From NCBI RefSeq assembly GCF_013373865.1, contig NC_050475.1, positions 7,889,001 through 7,953,000 on the forward strand: DNA of 64,000 nt. The letters run 5' to 3'. Shown in pieces: positions 12,895-23,741 of this stretch. A model generated the notes under the pieces. It searched no databases. It was not told the DNA's origin and was given only the letters and a program-made list of their open reading frames with translations. Within the stretch, counting starts at the first letter, position 1, and each line of letters starts with the position of its first letter. This stretch comes from Monomorium pharaonis (taxonomy: Eukaryota; Arthropoda; Insecta; Hymenoptera; Formicidae). The position numbers were made by a program, and so were the translations under genes.

Positions 12895-15800
12895 CTATGT
12901 GTCCTTATGAAATGTCATATCACTTATTATTTCCGTTATATTCGGAGTCATTTTATCTAAACTATTTTCATAATTATATAAAACTCTTTGAAATAATAAC
13001 CAAATGTGAGCGCTTTCAATCGGATATTCAACGTCGAATACTTGAAAGATTTTATAACACAAGTCTATAGCTTTTAAGGCTGACGGTACCTTGTACAAAG
13101 TGTCATCAACGGATATAAAAATATCAGAAATATCGTTGGATGGGCCAACAGCAATGATAAAAGGTTGCAATGTAATTCCTAGATCTGCAGCTTTTTTTCT
13201 TTTCTGTTCTTGTACTTTTGTGATATCTGCTATTAACTGCAAAAAGTTATAATATAATAATTATATTATGAAGCGTAGTAATCTTATACTGACAAATATT
13301 AATATTAATGATCATGATACTTACAGTAATTGAAATAATAATGCTGTCTTTACACTCAGGTATAGAGGGTTTCCACTGATCTTTTTTTAAACGAATTCGA
13401 CCTTTAGGTGGAAGTAGATGCGAGAGAAGTTTTAATTGCAAAATAATTTTTGTATCTGTTTAATCAAATCATAATTATAATTACATAAAGTAAATGTACA
13501 TTTATTTAAAAATAAATATACCTACTGTCTGTCAATTCATCGCATTGAATTAAATCCATCAAAATTTGCGCATTGTCATCATCTTTCTTTGGTGGCCGAA
13601 CAGTTAAAATTTTTGCAAAAAAAGTTTTCCAACTTTCCAACGTTAATTCTAACGTTGATAAATTTAGAGAAGAGTAATCTTCTTCAATTAACGTATATGC
13701 ATTTGGATGTTTGAGAATGGGCCAGTTTTCAAAAATTTGATTTAATTTTAAATCTCTGTTTGATTTTATACTTTTTCGTCGATATTCAGCAGTGAGTTTC
13801 CAATTTGTAAGAATAATTTCCAATGGCATTGAATGATTTTGCAGCCATGCTTTAGCTTCAAGAATAGCTTCTATAAAATGATAAAGAATTTAGTATATAA
13901 ACATTCCACATTAATTTAATGAATAAAACGTAATTTTGAGTTGACAGATATATAAATTTTTTTAAAAAACTACCTTTATAGGTAGAATCATATATACTAA
14001 GACTTACCTTCATCTGAGTCCGAACTTTCAGTTTTATGCTCTTGTAAATCATTTGATAGTGGTTTCCATTCGTTAATAAGTTTCAAGGCACGTATTTTGT
14101 TCCGATACTTGTCCACTAATTTTCCACGTAAAATTACCAATTTTCCAATTCGCGATAATTTTTTCGGAATTGGGGGGATGTAGTATGTAGCTGTAGCTTC
14201 AGTGGGAAAAAGTTTTACTATTTCCTCTGCTATGTATAGAAAATCATCATTTTTCAAACTAAAAACAAAATAAACAAATTATAACAAATAATAAACTATA
14301 TATACATATGCTTATATGCACGTCTATTAAAAGTATAAATTTTAACGCATTATTAACAAAATATAAAGTGACATTACTGGATGTCTTCATTCAGTAATTC
14401 TGTCAGAATAATGTCGACAACTAGCATTCTAGAATGTCGTGATAAAGACTTGGATTTTGTATAGGATTTTAGAATCGCTTTTCCTTGGATGTTTGTATGT
14501 AGAATTTCCTTGATATCGATAGTTTTCATTTTTATAGCATACGTCAATTTTTCCGTTGAAGTGTTTTGTTTCTTTAAACTACAGATATCCTCAGATGAAC
14601 TTTGTGATGAAAAATTATCTGACATTTCAGATACTTCTGTACTCGAAGTCATAACCTAGTCATAATAAATAATAGTATTAATAAAAAAATAATGCAGTAT
14701 AAAATATAGAATAGAAATATACATTCTATATTTATATATTATAAGTAATAGAAAAAGGAATGGTATAAGAAAACATAAATATTAATCAAGAAAGTAATTT
14801 TTCAAACTCGAAGGATTTAATTTCTAATACCTGTGTATATCAGAATGTGTAAAAAAATCTTTTTTAATTTTTATTATAATAAAGTTAACTTTAGGTATTA
14901 AAAAACTTTCTCAAATTTGATCCTTTTACCTCGATTTTTTAATTAATACATTTAAGAGTCTTATTTTTTATTTAATTAACATGAAAAAAATAGTTTTGAT
15001 TTTAATCATGGTAAAGTGACTTTGTTTTTAGAGAAAAACCTGTAAAAATACTGTCACAACTAAATTAGATAGAATTAAATAAAAAACAAAATCTAACATA
15101 ATGTATCACTTATAAAATTAAGATAACATTTTTGAAAGATTTTTTCCTAATAAAAATAAGAAAAGATTTTTTGAAAAAATTAAAAATTTTATATATAGTA
15201 TATAATATATGTATGTATACTAACATTAGACATTTCTTCTTTCTTATACTCCGCCGTCCAATTTTTTAAAAATTCAATTCTTAATCCTATTTTAGATATC
15301 ATTTCTTTGATGAGCTCTGGGGTAAGATCAGGTAAATTTTCATCGCTAATTGCATTTTCTAAAAATTGAAAATATATAATTCCATTACTTCGAAGATTAA
15401 AAAAATTAGTGCAAAAAATAAAAAATGTAATGGATAAAATTAAATGTTTAGTTAAGTACAAGATACATTTTCATCAGATAAATAAGCTTTTGATTGACAA
15501 AATATTTTGATTTTTAACTTTTAACAAATTGTGTAAGAACGCGCATAAAAATGTTCGATATTTACTACAAAAGAAGACAAAATATTTCCGTATTTTTCAA
15601 ATTAAATAATAAAGCATAGTGAGCTTCTTACTCAATTGACAAAAAATTTTGTTGTTGGAACAAAAATTTGGAACATTGGACAATTTGATTAAGGCATATT
15701 TAACTAAATATTTAGTAATTGCAATCAAAAATTGGTTGGTCAATCTCAACAAATTTGTGCGTTTTGCTTTCTCAATAGTATATTTACTTGGCAGAAATAA

Positions 15801-16259
15801 CAACATAGTAATATCAATTATATTTATACCAAATTATTTTAGGTCTAAGTAAAAAAAAAACAGTTCTTTCCGTATAATATATTTAACACCTACACGATAT
15901 ATATAATCAGAGAAAGAAGTGATATAAGCATACTACGTATATATATCATTATATATTGACATTTTTAATGTATAAATTTTTTATGCAATAGAGAAGACAG
16001 TAATAAAAAGGTTACTAGACAATAAATTGTAATCAAATGAACAAAGAATAAAAAACTACATAGACAAATAAAATAAAAACTTAGTTATAATTTTCAAAAT
16101 TTAAGTCAGTTTTGCATAAATAAAACATCAAAGTTTTAAACAAACATTACATAGAAAGACAGTGGATAATTAAAAAAAGTCATACATACCCTCGAGTATT
16201 TTTATAATACTTGATTCCACGGAATCTTTTAACCTCCACGAACGAATAATGTTTGCCAT
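12895..16259 (-). CDS. Second gene of the CACTA element, 7 exons, about 516 aa, function unknown
   Basis: Seven exons join in frame with GT-AG introns: 16259-16190, 15358-15225, 14655-14378, 14258-14008, 13870-13526, 13455-13325 and 13236-12895 (stop TAG). The exon 5 donor at 13525/13524 was chosen over a second GT four bases away because only it keeps the frame open. The ATG at 16257-16259 begins MANIIRSWRLKD and sits just below a GC-rich patch (16310-16480) that may hold the promoter. The product is hydrophilic. It has an acidic Ser-rich segment (residues about 68-110), Lys-rich segments, and Pro-Pro-Lys motifs in exons 5 and 6. It has no known catalytic motif and no membrane segment. Accessory proteins encoded beside CACTA transposases often bind DNA or have a regulatory role, so such a role is likely but not shown. 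Confidence 0.72.
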
Positions 16260-16299
16260 CTTTTTAACAGTATCACAATTTACGCACACTCACAATAAA

Positions 16300-17813
16300 G
16301 AAACGATATATTCTGCCACGAAATCGCAAGCGTTTGGTAACTGCCTGCGAACGCACCGGCAACACGTGCTGACATGCACAGCAACTGCGAAGTGATCTCA
16401 AGGAGCAAACGCGACGCGCGACGCTTCGTCTAACAATTGACGATCGGCTGTCTTTTATCTCGCTGTTACCGAGCTGACTGTAGCAGAAATGTTTTGTCTT
16501 AGCAACTAAAATTTGGTTGCAATATAAGTAATCAAATATTCTAGTGTTAATTTAAAAGTTTGTTTATTTAAACAAAAAAATATTACATTTTGTAATTAAA
16601 AAAATTGTTTTTATTAGACAAGCAAACATTTTAATTAACAAATCGATATTATTTGATTACTTTTATTTCAACCAAAGTTAATTGCTAATACAAAACATTT
16701 CTTGCTCAATACAAAGTGTATAATTTAAAATATAGTATATTAAACTAATTATTACAACATAGTCTGCAGTTTTTAAACTACAAATAACATTTGTTTAATA
16801 TTTTGTGTTGTAGACACAAAATTGTTATGTTTATTAATTATATTAACAAAATAAAAAATAAAAAGCTAATTATTAAGTAAAATTAGCAAATATATAAAAA
16901 ACTAAAAATTTTGGTAAAAGATACCGTAAGATTTAAAAGAATAAGAATTAAATAAAACGTATTTTTATTTTTTTAATTAGATGCAAAAATTTTTGTTAGA
17001 GCAAACAGCAGAATTCGACTAATTTTAATTTTTTAAAGTAACAAACAGTTTTATATATCTTTAAAAACTTTTTGATAAATGAACTAAGCGTGCTAAATAA
17101 GCGCGATTAAAAATAAAATAAAATAATTGTTCTTTAACATTTGTAGGCTGATAAACTTAGTTGACTAATACATAATTTAGTTTAAAATTGAACAAAATTT
17201 AAATGTTAAGTATGGTTAAGTTACGAACTTTATTTAGTTGAAAAAAATACATAAAGCAATTGACATTTATATAAAAATGATGTAATATTTAATTGCATTC
17301 TTTAGTTGTTTATTTAAAAAAATATGTATTTTTAATTAAATGTTTTATCAATCAACTAAATCCGTATTTAGCCTAGAAATGCTAACAAACAATTATTTTA
17401 TTTTATTTTTAATCATAATTAGTTCGTCCATCAAAAAATTATTAAAGATTTATAATATTTTTTTGTTACTTTAAACAATTTTAATTGACAAATTCTACTG
17501 TTTATTTTAACAAAATTTTGTTGTATCTAACTAAACCGTTTGATTAAAAATACAAAATATTTATTAATACTTTCGATATCTTTTAGTCATTTCGATACTT
17601 AAAATTTAAATGAATATATTACCTGGAAAATTAAATGACACGCAAAACCAAATAAATGTTATCAGTATTTCTAACAAAATAATTTGATTGAATTGGTTTA
17701 GTTAAAAAAATTTAATGCTTTATGTATATGAACCATACTTCTTTTAGTGCAACTAAATAATTGTTGAATCAACCATTGAATAAAGCAACTATACAAATTT
17801 AGTTGGTATAATC
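16300..17813. repeat. Right subterminal region with long imperfect inverted repeat
   Basis: A GC-richer 5' flank (16310-16480) of the second transposon gene is followed by 1.3 kb of AT-rich sequence that folds back on itself. For example, the words around 16990-17115 (a CAAACAGCAGAATT-like block, then ACTTTTTGATAAATGAACTA, then ATTAAAAATAAAATAAAATA) reappear inverted at about 17400-17515. The centre is near 17230-17260. It is non-coding and probably holds transposase-binding repeats. Confidence 0.6.
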
Positions 17814-17830
17814 AATTTTTTTTCTCAGTG
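17814..17830. repeat. Right terminal inverted repeat of CACTA element
   Basis: AATTTTTTTTCTCAGTG, followed by TA. It pairs with 8923-8939 over 17 bases. Confidence 0.92.
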
Positions 17831-17832
17831 TA

Positions 17833-19316
17833 TGAACAAATTGGCGCTATGCTTATAGCAGAAGGAAAAAATTTTTCAGATTTTCCACAAATGGAACAAT
17901 TAATTGTAAATAACAAAGAGGGTGACTATGTAACACTAGAACGAGCTATGGAAATTGGCTCTAGACAATATAATCGATTAAATGAACAACAACAAAAAAT
18001 AGTTGATTTAATATTAAACAGATTGGATAATAACAATCATAATAATAATTGTTTTTATATTGATGGTCCGGGTGGATCAGGAAAAACATTTGTATACACA
18101 ACTATTTATTACTTAGCCAAAATACAAAATAAACAGGTATGTACAATGGCTTTTACAGGCATTGCAGCAACATTACTTTCTGCTGGAAGAACAGTTCATA
18201 AAACTTTTGGATTACCAGTTCCATTATTTGTTAAATCATCATTTATCTTTAAAATTCAATCCAAGGAAGCTCAAAATTTAAAACAAGTAGACATTTTTAT
18301 TTGAGATGAAGCACCAATGGTACCACAATATGCTCTAGATATTATGGATTGAACATTATGAGATATTATGCATAATAATTTACCATTTGGAAAATTTTTC
18401 ATATTGGGCGGTGATTATAGACAACTTCTTCTAATTAAAGTACGAAGTACTCGAAGTAAAGTTATAAATCTTTCTATTAAATTTAGTTTATGCTGAAAAT
18501 ACTTTTTAAATTTCTCTTTAACAGAAAACATGCAAGTTTTTCCAGAAGAAATTAAATTTGCAAAATTTTTAATAGATTTAGGTGATAAAAAATTAAATGA
18601 TTTAAATGATAACATACAAATTCCAGAATGTTGCATATCATCATCTAACGCAAATATTGTCACAGATATATATGGCGAATTAATACGAAAAAAGATTTTA
18701 ATAAAGTAACTAAACGTGCAATATTATAAGGTAGAAATAAAGACGTAGATGAAATAAATAAACAAGTTGTCGAATTATTAAATATAACGGAAGAACGAAT
18801 TTATACAAGTGTAGATAGTGCTGTAAAGCGTAAACTATGGTGATAATAGTAATATCGGCGAATCTTTACCACCAGAATATTTAAATAGTTTATCTCCACC
18901 ATCTCTTCCACCTCATGAATTACGTTTAAGACCAAATTGTATTGTAATGTTAATATGCAATTTAAGTATCAATGAAGGACTATGCAATGGTACTAGATTA
19001 ATGATTATAAAACTTGCAAATCATTTATTAAAATGCAAAATTTTAACAGATGACAAAGCAGGAGAAACTGTTTTTCTAAACCGTATAACATTATATTGCA
19101 AAAATGTATATGCTTTTACTTTTAAAAGAAGACAATTTCCGATTAAAATAGGTTTTGCTATGACGATTAATAAATCACAGGTTTGATAAAATAGGAATAG
19201 ATCTGCGTAAAGATGTTTTCAATCATAGACAACTTTATGTTGCTTTTTCACGAGTTCGTTCTTGGAAGGCATTAAAAGTTTATTTGGGAAATTCGTTTTT
19301 TGGGGAAATTCGTTAA
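17833..19316 (+). pseudogene. Helitron Pif1-like helicase, right part of broken RepHel gene
   Basis: Resumes the Helitron protein after the CACTA insertion. Walker A GPGGSGKT is at about 18066-18089, followed by the FTGIAATLL motif (about 18150). A DEAPM Walker B box sits near 18304-18320, then GGDYRQLL (about 18410). C-terminal motifs are EGLCNGTRL (about 18973), FAMTINKSQ (about 19153) and LYVAFSRVRS (about 19230). This is the Pif1-type superfamily 1B helicase order of Helitrons. In-frame TGA stops occur just before DEAPM and twice in the following 60 bases, and frame changes occur near 18450-18700, 18835 and 19183. The gene is inactive. The stop before 19316 gives about the normal C-terminus. 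Confidence 0.9.
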
Positions 19317-19898
19317 AATTTGGATAGTTAAATTGTAATTTAATTTATTTTGTTTTAATTAATAAATTATTATTTGTTTTGTTGAATTATAAAATTGACC
19401 TTTATTATTTTGACTTTAATTTTTACTCAAAAAAGGTTTTAATGGGTGTTAAAGGTTTCAATGGGCATAAAATTGACAGATACATCCTTCACGAGTAACA
19501 GTAAAGTAACAGTAAATTAAGTATATAAATTTTTATTTTTACAAATATTAAAGAAAAAAATATAAATGTTATTAAAATAAAAAAAGCATAAAATAAAATA
19601 AAGAAAAATATTTAAAAAAGTTGTTTAACATATTAATGTATTTATTCTATTTAATGAATTAATAAAAATAATTTAATTTAAACGTTGAAAGGTTTTGCAA
19701 TTTAAGAAAGGCGAACTGAACGTGCCATATATTACCGTTTACTAATCATGCGTTTGTCATATATTTAAAAAAAAATAGCAGAGCAAAAACAAATATTTTT
19801 ATTAAGTTATTTTGCGTTAAAGCCGTAGAAATTGGAACAGTTAGCCTAAACATTTTTTGATATGATAAATAAATTCTCAAAACAGAATTGAACAAAGG
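19317..19898. other. Helitron A 3' non-coding region
   Basis: AT-rich sequence between the helicase C-terminus and the terminal hairpin. No gene is visible. Confidence 0.5.
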
Positions 19899-19930
19899 TG
19901 CGCGCGTAGCGCGCGCTTGTATTGTTCTAG
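19899..19930 (+). repeat. Helitron 3' terminal hairpin and CTAG end (copy A)
   Basis: GCGCGC-GTA-GCGCGC can form a short GC stem. It is followed after about 10-12 bases by TTCTAG. Helitron 3' ends have a 16-20-base hairpin about 10-12 bases before CTRR. The next base begins another copy's 5' end. Confidence 0.75.
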
Positions 19931-20304
19931 TTTCCTCTTATAAAATAGCCATGTAACCCTAAAGTTGCCTGCTAATCGCGATTGCATTGTTGCCTCTTTA
20001 TTCCGATCGCGATTGGCTGTCTCGCGCTTGACTCGCTTCGTTCGTGTGTGAAGTTTGACAGTTTATATAGTTGACAGTTTTTGACAGTTTGACTGTTTAA
20101 CGAGAGACGGAAAGACACAAAAAGAAGCAAGAAAAATACCGGGAAAAAATTACTTAGACTGGAAGATTATAAAATAGCAGAGAGTATTTGTTTTGAATTG
20201 CAGATACGTTTAACTGATGCTTAACAAAGTAAGTTGAAATTTAATACAATATATTATGACATATTTAATTTAATATAATAATATTATGATATAACCATTT
20301 TTGT

Positions 20305-20478
20305 ATCACCATCGCTGTTAGAAGGGTAAGGAAGAGACGTTGGACGCCACGACAGAAACACGTATTTATCAAGTAATTCTTAATTATCTTAATTATTTTT
20401 TTTGCCAATACATTAAATATAATTATAATTTTTTTATTTGTATTGATTAAAAAATTGATATATTGTTATGTAAATGTA
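20305..20478 (+). repeat. Left arm of 3.4-kb inverted repeat
   Basis: About 170 bp beginning with CCATCGCTGTTAGAAGG. It reappears in reverse complement at 23568-23725 with roughly 90% identity by eye. The two arms enclose the palindromes and AT arrays between them, so the whole may be one composite foldback element. Confidence 0.7.
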
Positions 20479-20857
20479 TGTATATTAATTAAGTTCTTAT
20501 TATAATAAGTTTAAATATATAGTTGACAATTACAGGCATTACTGCTAAAAATATTGTATGGCGAATTAAATAACCTCGCAGTTGAGAATATAAAATTAAG
20601 AAAAAAAAATTGTGTGGTACGAAAAAAAGAGAGAAAGAGAGAAAGAAACGGGAAACAAGATAAGGATCGGGATTAAAATAAGATAAGAAAAAAGAAGGTA
20701 TAAATATTATGTTATTGATATTGATAAGTATACAAGAATATAATTAATGCTACTCGAACATGTTAAGTTTTTGTTTCAATATTTATAATTGGTAAACATT
20801 TTCATTTCTTAAATAATTTTCGAATAAATTTTTATTCTTTGGAGGATTTTTCGAAGT

Positions 20858-21935
20858 TTTTTAAATATATTTGATTAATTTTATTGATCTTGTACTGATT
20901 TTTGAATGTGTATGTACTTGACGTTTCTTTTTTACTTTTATAAGGTAAAAATATATTTTGGTTATATTTTGGTAGAATTTATCTTCTTTTTGTAAAAATC
21001 AAGTGATAGTTTGTTCCTTACATAATTTTATTTAAATTGATTTATTTATTATACATTATTCATTTTTTAATTATAAACATATGTAGATGTACGTAACATT
21101 ATTAATATTTATATTGAATATACATGACTATACGGCAATCATATTTGTTAATGCACATATGTATAAATTTTAATAACAATATTAGTAAAACACAATATAA
21201 ACACAACAAATAACATTAATATATGTATAAATTTTAATAACAATATTAGTAAAACACAATATAAACACAACAAATAACATTAATATAATTAAAATTATAT
21301 ATGTATATGCATGTATACAGGGTGACAGCTAACCGGCAGCCAATCTGTAATAGATAGATATATGTATATATATATATATATAGATATACTAATAGATAGA
21401 TGTATACAAATATACTAATAGATATATTAATATACAAATAAACGTAAATATATATATATATATTTATGTTTATTTCTATATTAGTATATCTATACATCTA
21501 TCTATTAGTATATCTATATATATCTATCTATTACAGATTGGCTGCCAGTTAGCTGTCACCCTGTATATATGTATATACATATATAATTTTATTTATATTA
21601 ATGTTATTTGTTGTGTTTATATTGTGTTTTTACTAATATTGTTATTAGAATTTATACATATGTGCATTAACAAATATGATTGCCGTATACATGTATATTC
21701 AATATAAATATTAATAATGTTATGTACATCTACATATGTTTATAATTAAAAAATGAATAATGTATAATAAATAAATCAATTTAAATAAAATTATGTAAGG
21801 AACACTATCACTTGATTTTTACAAAAAGAAGATAAATTCTATCAAAACCTTATAAAAGTAAAAAAAAAACGTTAAGTACATATACATTCATAAATCAGTC
21901 GAAAGATCAATAAAATCAATCAAATATATTTAAAT
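20858..21935. repeat. 1.1-kb near-perfect palindrome
   Basis: Sequence from about 20858 to 21317 is repeated inverted at about 21564-21935, with a few small deletions. For example, the block ending CTTTTTGTAAAAATCAAGTG at about 21003 pairs with CACTTGATTTTTACAAAAAG at about 21809. The centre is a small palindromic MITE. Arms longer than 370 bp make a large cruciform possible. Confidence 0.82.
21318..21563. mobile_element. Tc1/mariner-type palindromic MITE (246 bp)
   Basis: Begins CAGGGTGACAGCTAACCGGC and ends with the inverse. TA flanks each end (21316-21317 and 21564-21565). The inverted ends are at least 40 bp long and the middle is ATAT-rich. TA duplication and CAGGGTG-type ends suit Tc1/mariner-derived MITEs. 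Minus-strand frames rich in Tyr and Ile here are artefacts of the AT repeats. Confidence 0.75.
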
Positions 21936-23567
21936 ACGTCATATATAATTATATCTAAATTATTTCTTCATAAGATAATATTAATGTGAGTTTTTAATTG
22001 CAATCAATCCAATTAAATCGCTACATTCAATTTTGAAATATCAAGATTTCTTTCTCGTAAAAGTTCAATAACATTATTTTCTTCAGATCAGATTCATATG
22101 TAATATACACACATGTAAATCCAGTTTGCCATTCAAGAGGCTTTACAATGTGCCTACATACAATTTCATTTTACTAAAACAAAATTATTATGTATAATGT
22201 AAATAATGAATTTACGAGAAAGAAATCTTGATATCTCAAAATTGAGTGTACCGATTTAATTGGATTGGTTGCAATTGAAAACTCACATTAATATTATTTC
22301 AGGAAAACATAATTTAGATATAATTATATATGACGTTATATATAATTATATGTAATTATATATGATTTATATATACCAGCATATATAATTATATATAAAT
22401 TATTTATGGGCACTATATATAATTTATATATAATTTATATATATTTATATATATTTTTATATATGGACTCCATTGTTCTTGCCGGCTTATATCTGAAGAA
22501 ATGCAAATGCTTTATATGATTATATATAATAATATCAGGTCATATCTGATTGTACCTATTGAAGTTGAGTAATCATATATAGATATATATATATAATCCT
22601 ATAAAGTCATATATAGTTTCATATATGAAAGAATAAGAACAACTGAGTCTATATATGAATCTTTCCGAGAAAAAATAATTATATATAATTATATCTAAAT
22701 TATTTTTTCATGAGATAATATTAATGTGAGTTTTCAATTGCAACCAATCCAAATAAATTGGTACACTCAATTTTGAGATATCAAGATTTCTTTCTCGTAA
22801 AAGTTCAATAACATTATTTTCTTCAGATCTTCAAATGACATTATATACAATCATATAAAAAAATGGCATTACACAATCGTATACGATTGTATGTAACCAT
22901 ATATAAACATATATAACCACATAGCCATATATAATTATATACAACCACATATAATTATATATAATCATATATGATTATATATAATTAACATTATATACAA
23001 TCAGATTGTATGTAACCATATACAGATATATAAATATTTATATATAAATAACCATATATAGATATTTCTAATGAGTAAATCATAAAAATAGTGGCAGTCC
23101 TCTTCCACATCAGACAGGAACAAGAAGCTAATTTTTGCTTGCCTTAACCACGCTACGAGTGATCTTTATGTAGCCGATCGACTGCACTTTGCTCCTGAGA
23201 GAGTACGCCGCCTATCGACGGCGCCGCGCTCTAACTAGCGGGCAAGTCTGCATATCTAATTGTATATGGCGCCATATATAATGCTATATATAATTATATA
23301 TAGGATGCTCACATAGCATTATATCTGGCGTCACATACAATTATATAAAATTAGATATGGTGCTATATCTGATTATATATGGACCCAGATTAGCCACATT
23401 AATATATATGGCTATATATGACTATATAGTTGTATATAATGCTATATATAATTATATACAAAATGCACTACTAACACAGCATTATATATGGCGCCACATA
23501 CAATTATATACAATTAGATATGGTATTCAGTTAAACGTACCTGCAATTAAAAATATACATTTTACAT
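21936..23567. repeat. ATAT-rich repeat tract with three copies of a ~150-bp unit
   Basis: A unit containing CAAGATTTCTTTCTCGTAAA occurs at about 21946-22095 (plus), about 22205-22325 (inverted) and about 22684-22832 (plus). Around it lie long runs of TATATAATTATATA-like words. A GC-richer 150-bp island (about 23090-23245) interrupts the tract. No coding potential was recognised. Confidence 0.75.
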
Positions 23568-23725
23568 AACGATATATTAATTTTTTAATTAATACAAATA
23601 AAAAAAAGAATTATAATTATATTTAATGTATTGGCAAAAAAGATAATTAAGATAATTAAAAATTACTTGATAAATATGTGTTACTGTCGTGGGGTTCAAC
23701 GTCTCTTCTCTATCCTTCTAACAGC
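23568..23725 (-). repeat. Right arm of 3.4-kb inverted repeat
   Basis: Reverse complement of 20305-20478. The satellite/foldback complex starts within about 20 bp of its outer edge. Confidence 0.7.
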
Positions 23726-23741
23726 GATGGAGTAACAATAT

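Larger units (their letters stand above)
8923..17830 (-). mobile_element. CACTA/EnSpm-type DNA transposon, apparently near intact
   Basis: An 8908-bp element is bounded by the inverted terminal repeat CACTGAGAAAAAAAATT (17 bp, perfect) and flanked by TA on both sides (8921-8922 and 17831-17832). Joining the flanks with a single TA restores an uninterrupted Helitron frame that reads RGQKQAYEQIGAM across the junction. This demonstrates a precise, relatively recent insertion. Cargo, all on the minus strand, is a 7-exon gene (16259 to 12895) followed by a single-exon transposase (12521 to 10062). Long AT-rich subterminal regions lie at both ends. CACTA-type elements begin CACT(A/G) and make 2-3-bp duplications, which fits what is seen. 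Confidence 0.9.
5248..19930 (+). mobile_element. Helitron copy A, autonomous-type but broken and interrupted
   Basis: The proposed 5' end starts with TC after an A (5247/5248) and shares about 120 bp with the starts at 19931, 31513 and 32363. These starts share an AAAAAAGGCG-like stretch, then a GCCTCTTTTCCGTGATGCTG-like block and a TTGGTTCTCTCGC-like block. The 3' end is a GC-rich hairpin (19899-19916) followed about 10 bases later by CTAG (19927-19930), the classical Helitron end. A plus-strand Rep/helicase gene lies inside, in the expected orientation. The interval is 14.7 kb because a CACTA element (8.9 kb) and an R2-like fragment (about 1.3 kb) lie within it; the Helitron itself is about 4.4 kb. 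The gene has stops and frameshifts, so the copy is dead. Confidence 0.72.

Noticed and set aside
21246..23569. Tyr/Ile-rich open frames
   Set aside because: They are products of TATATA-type repeats.
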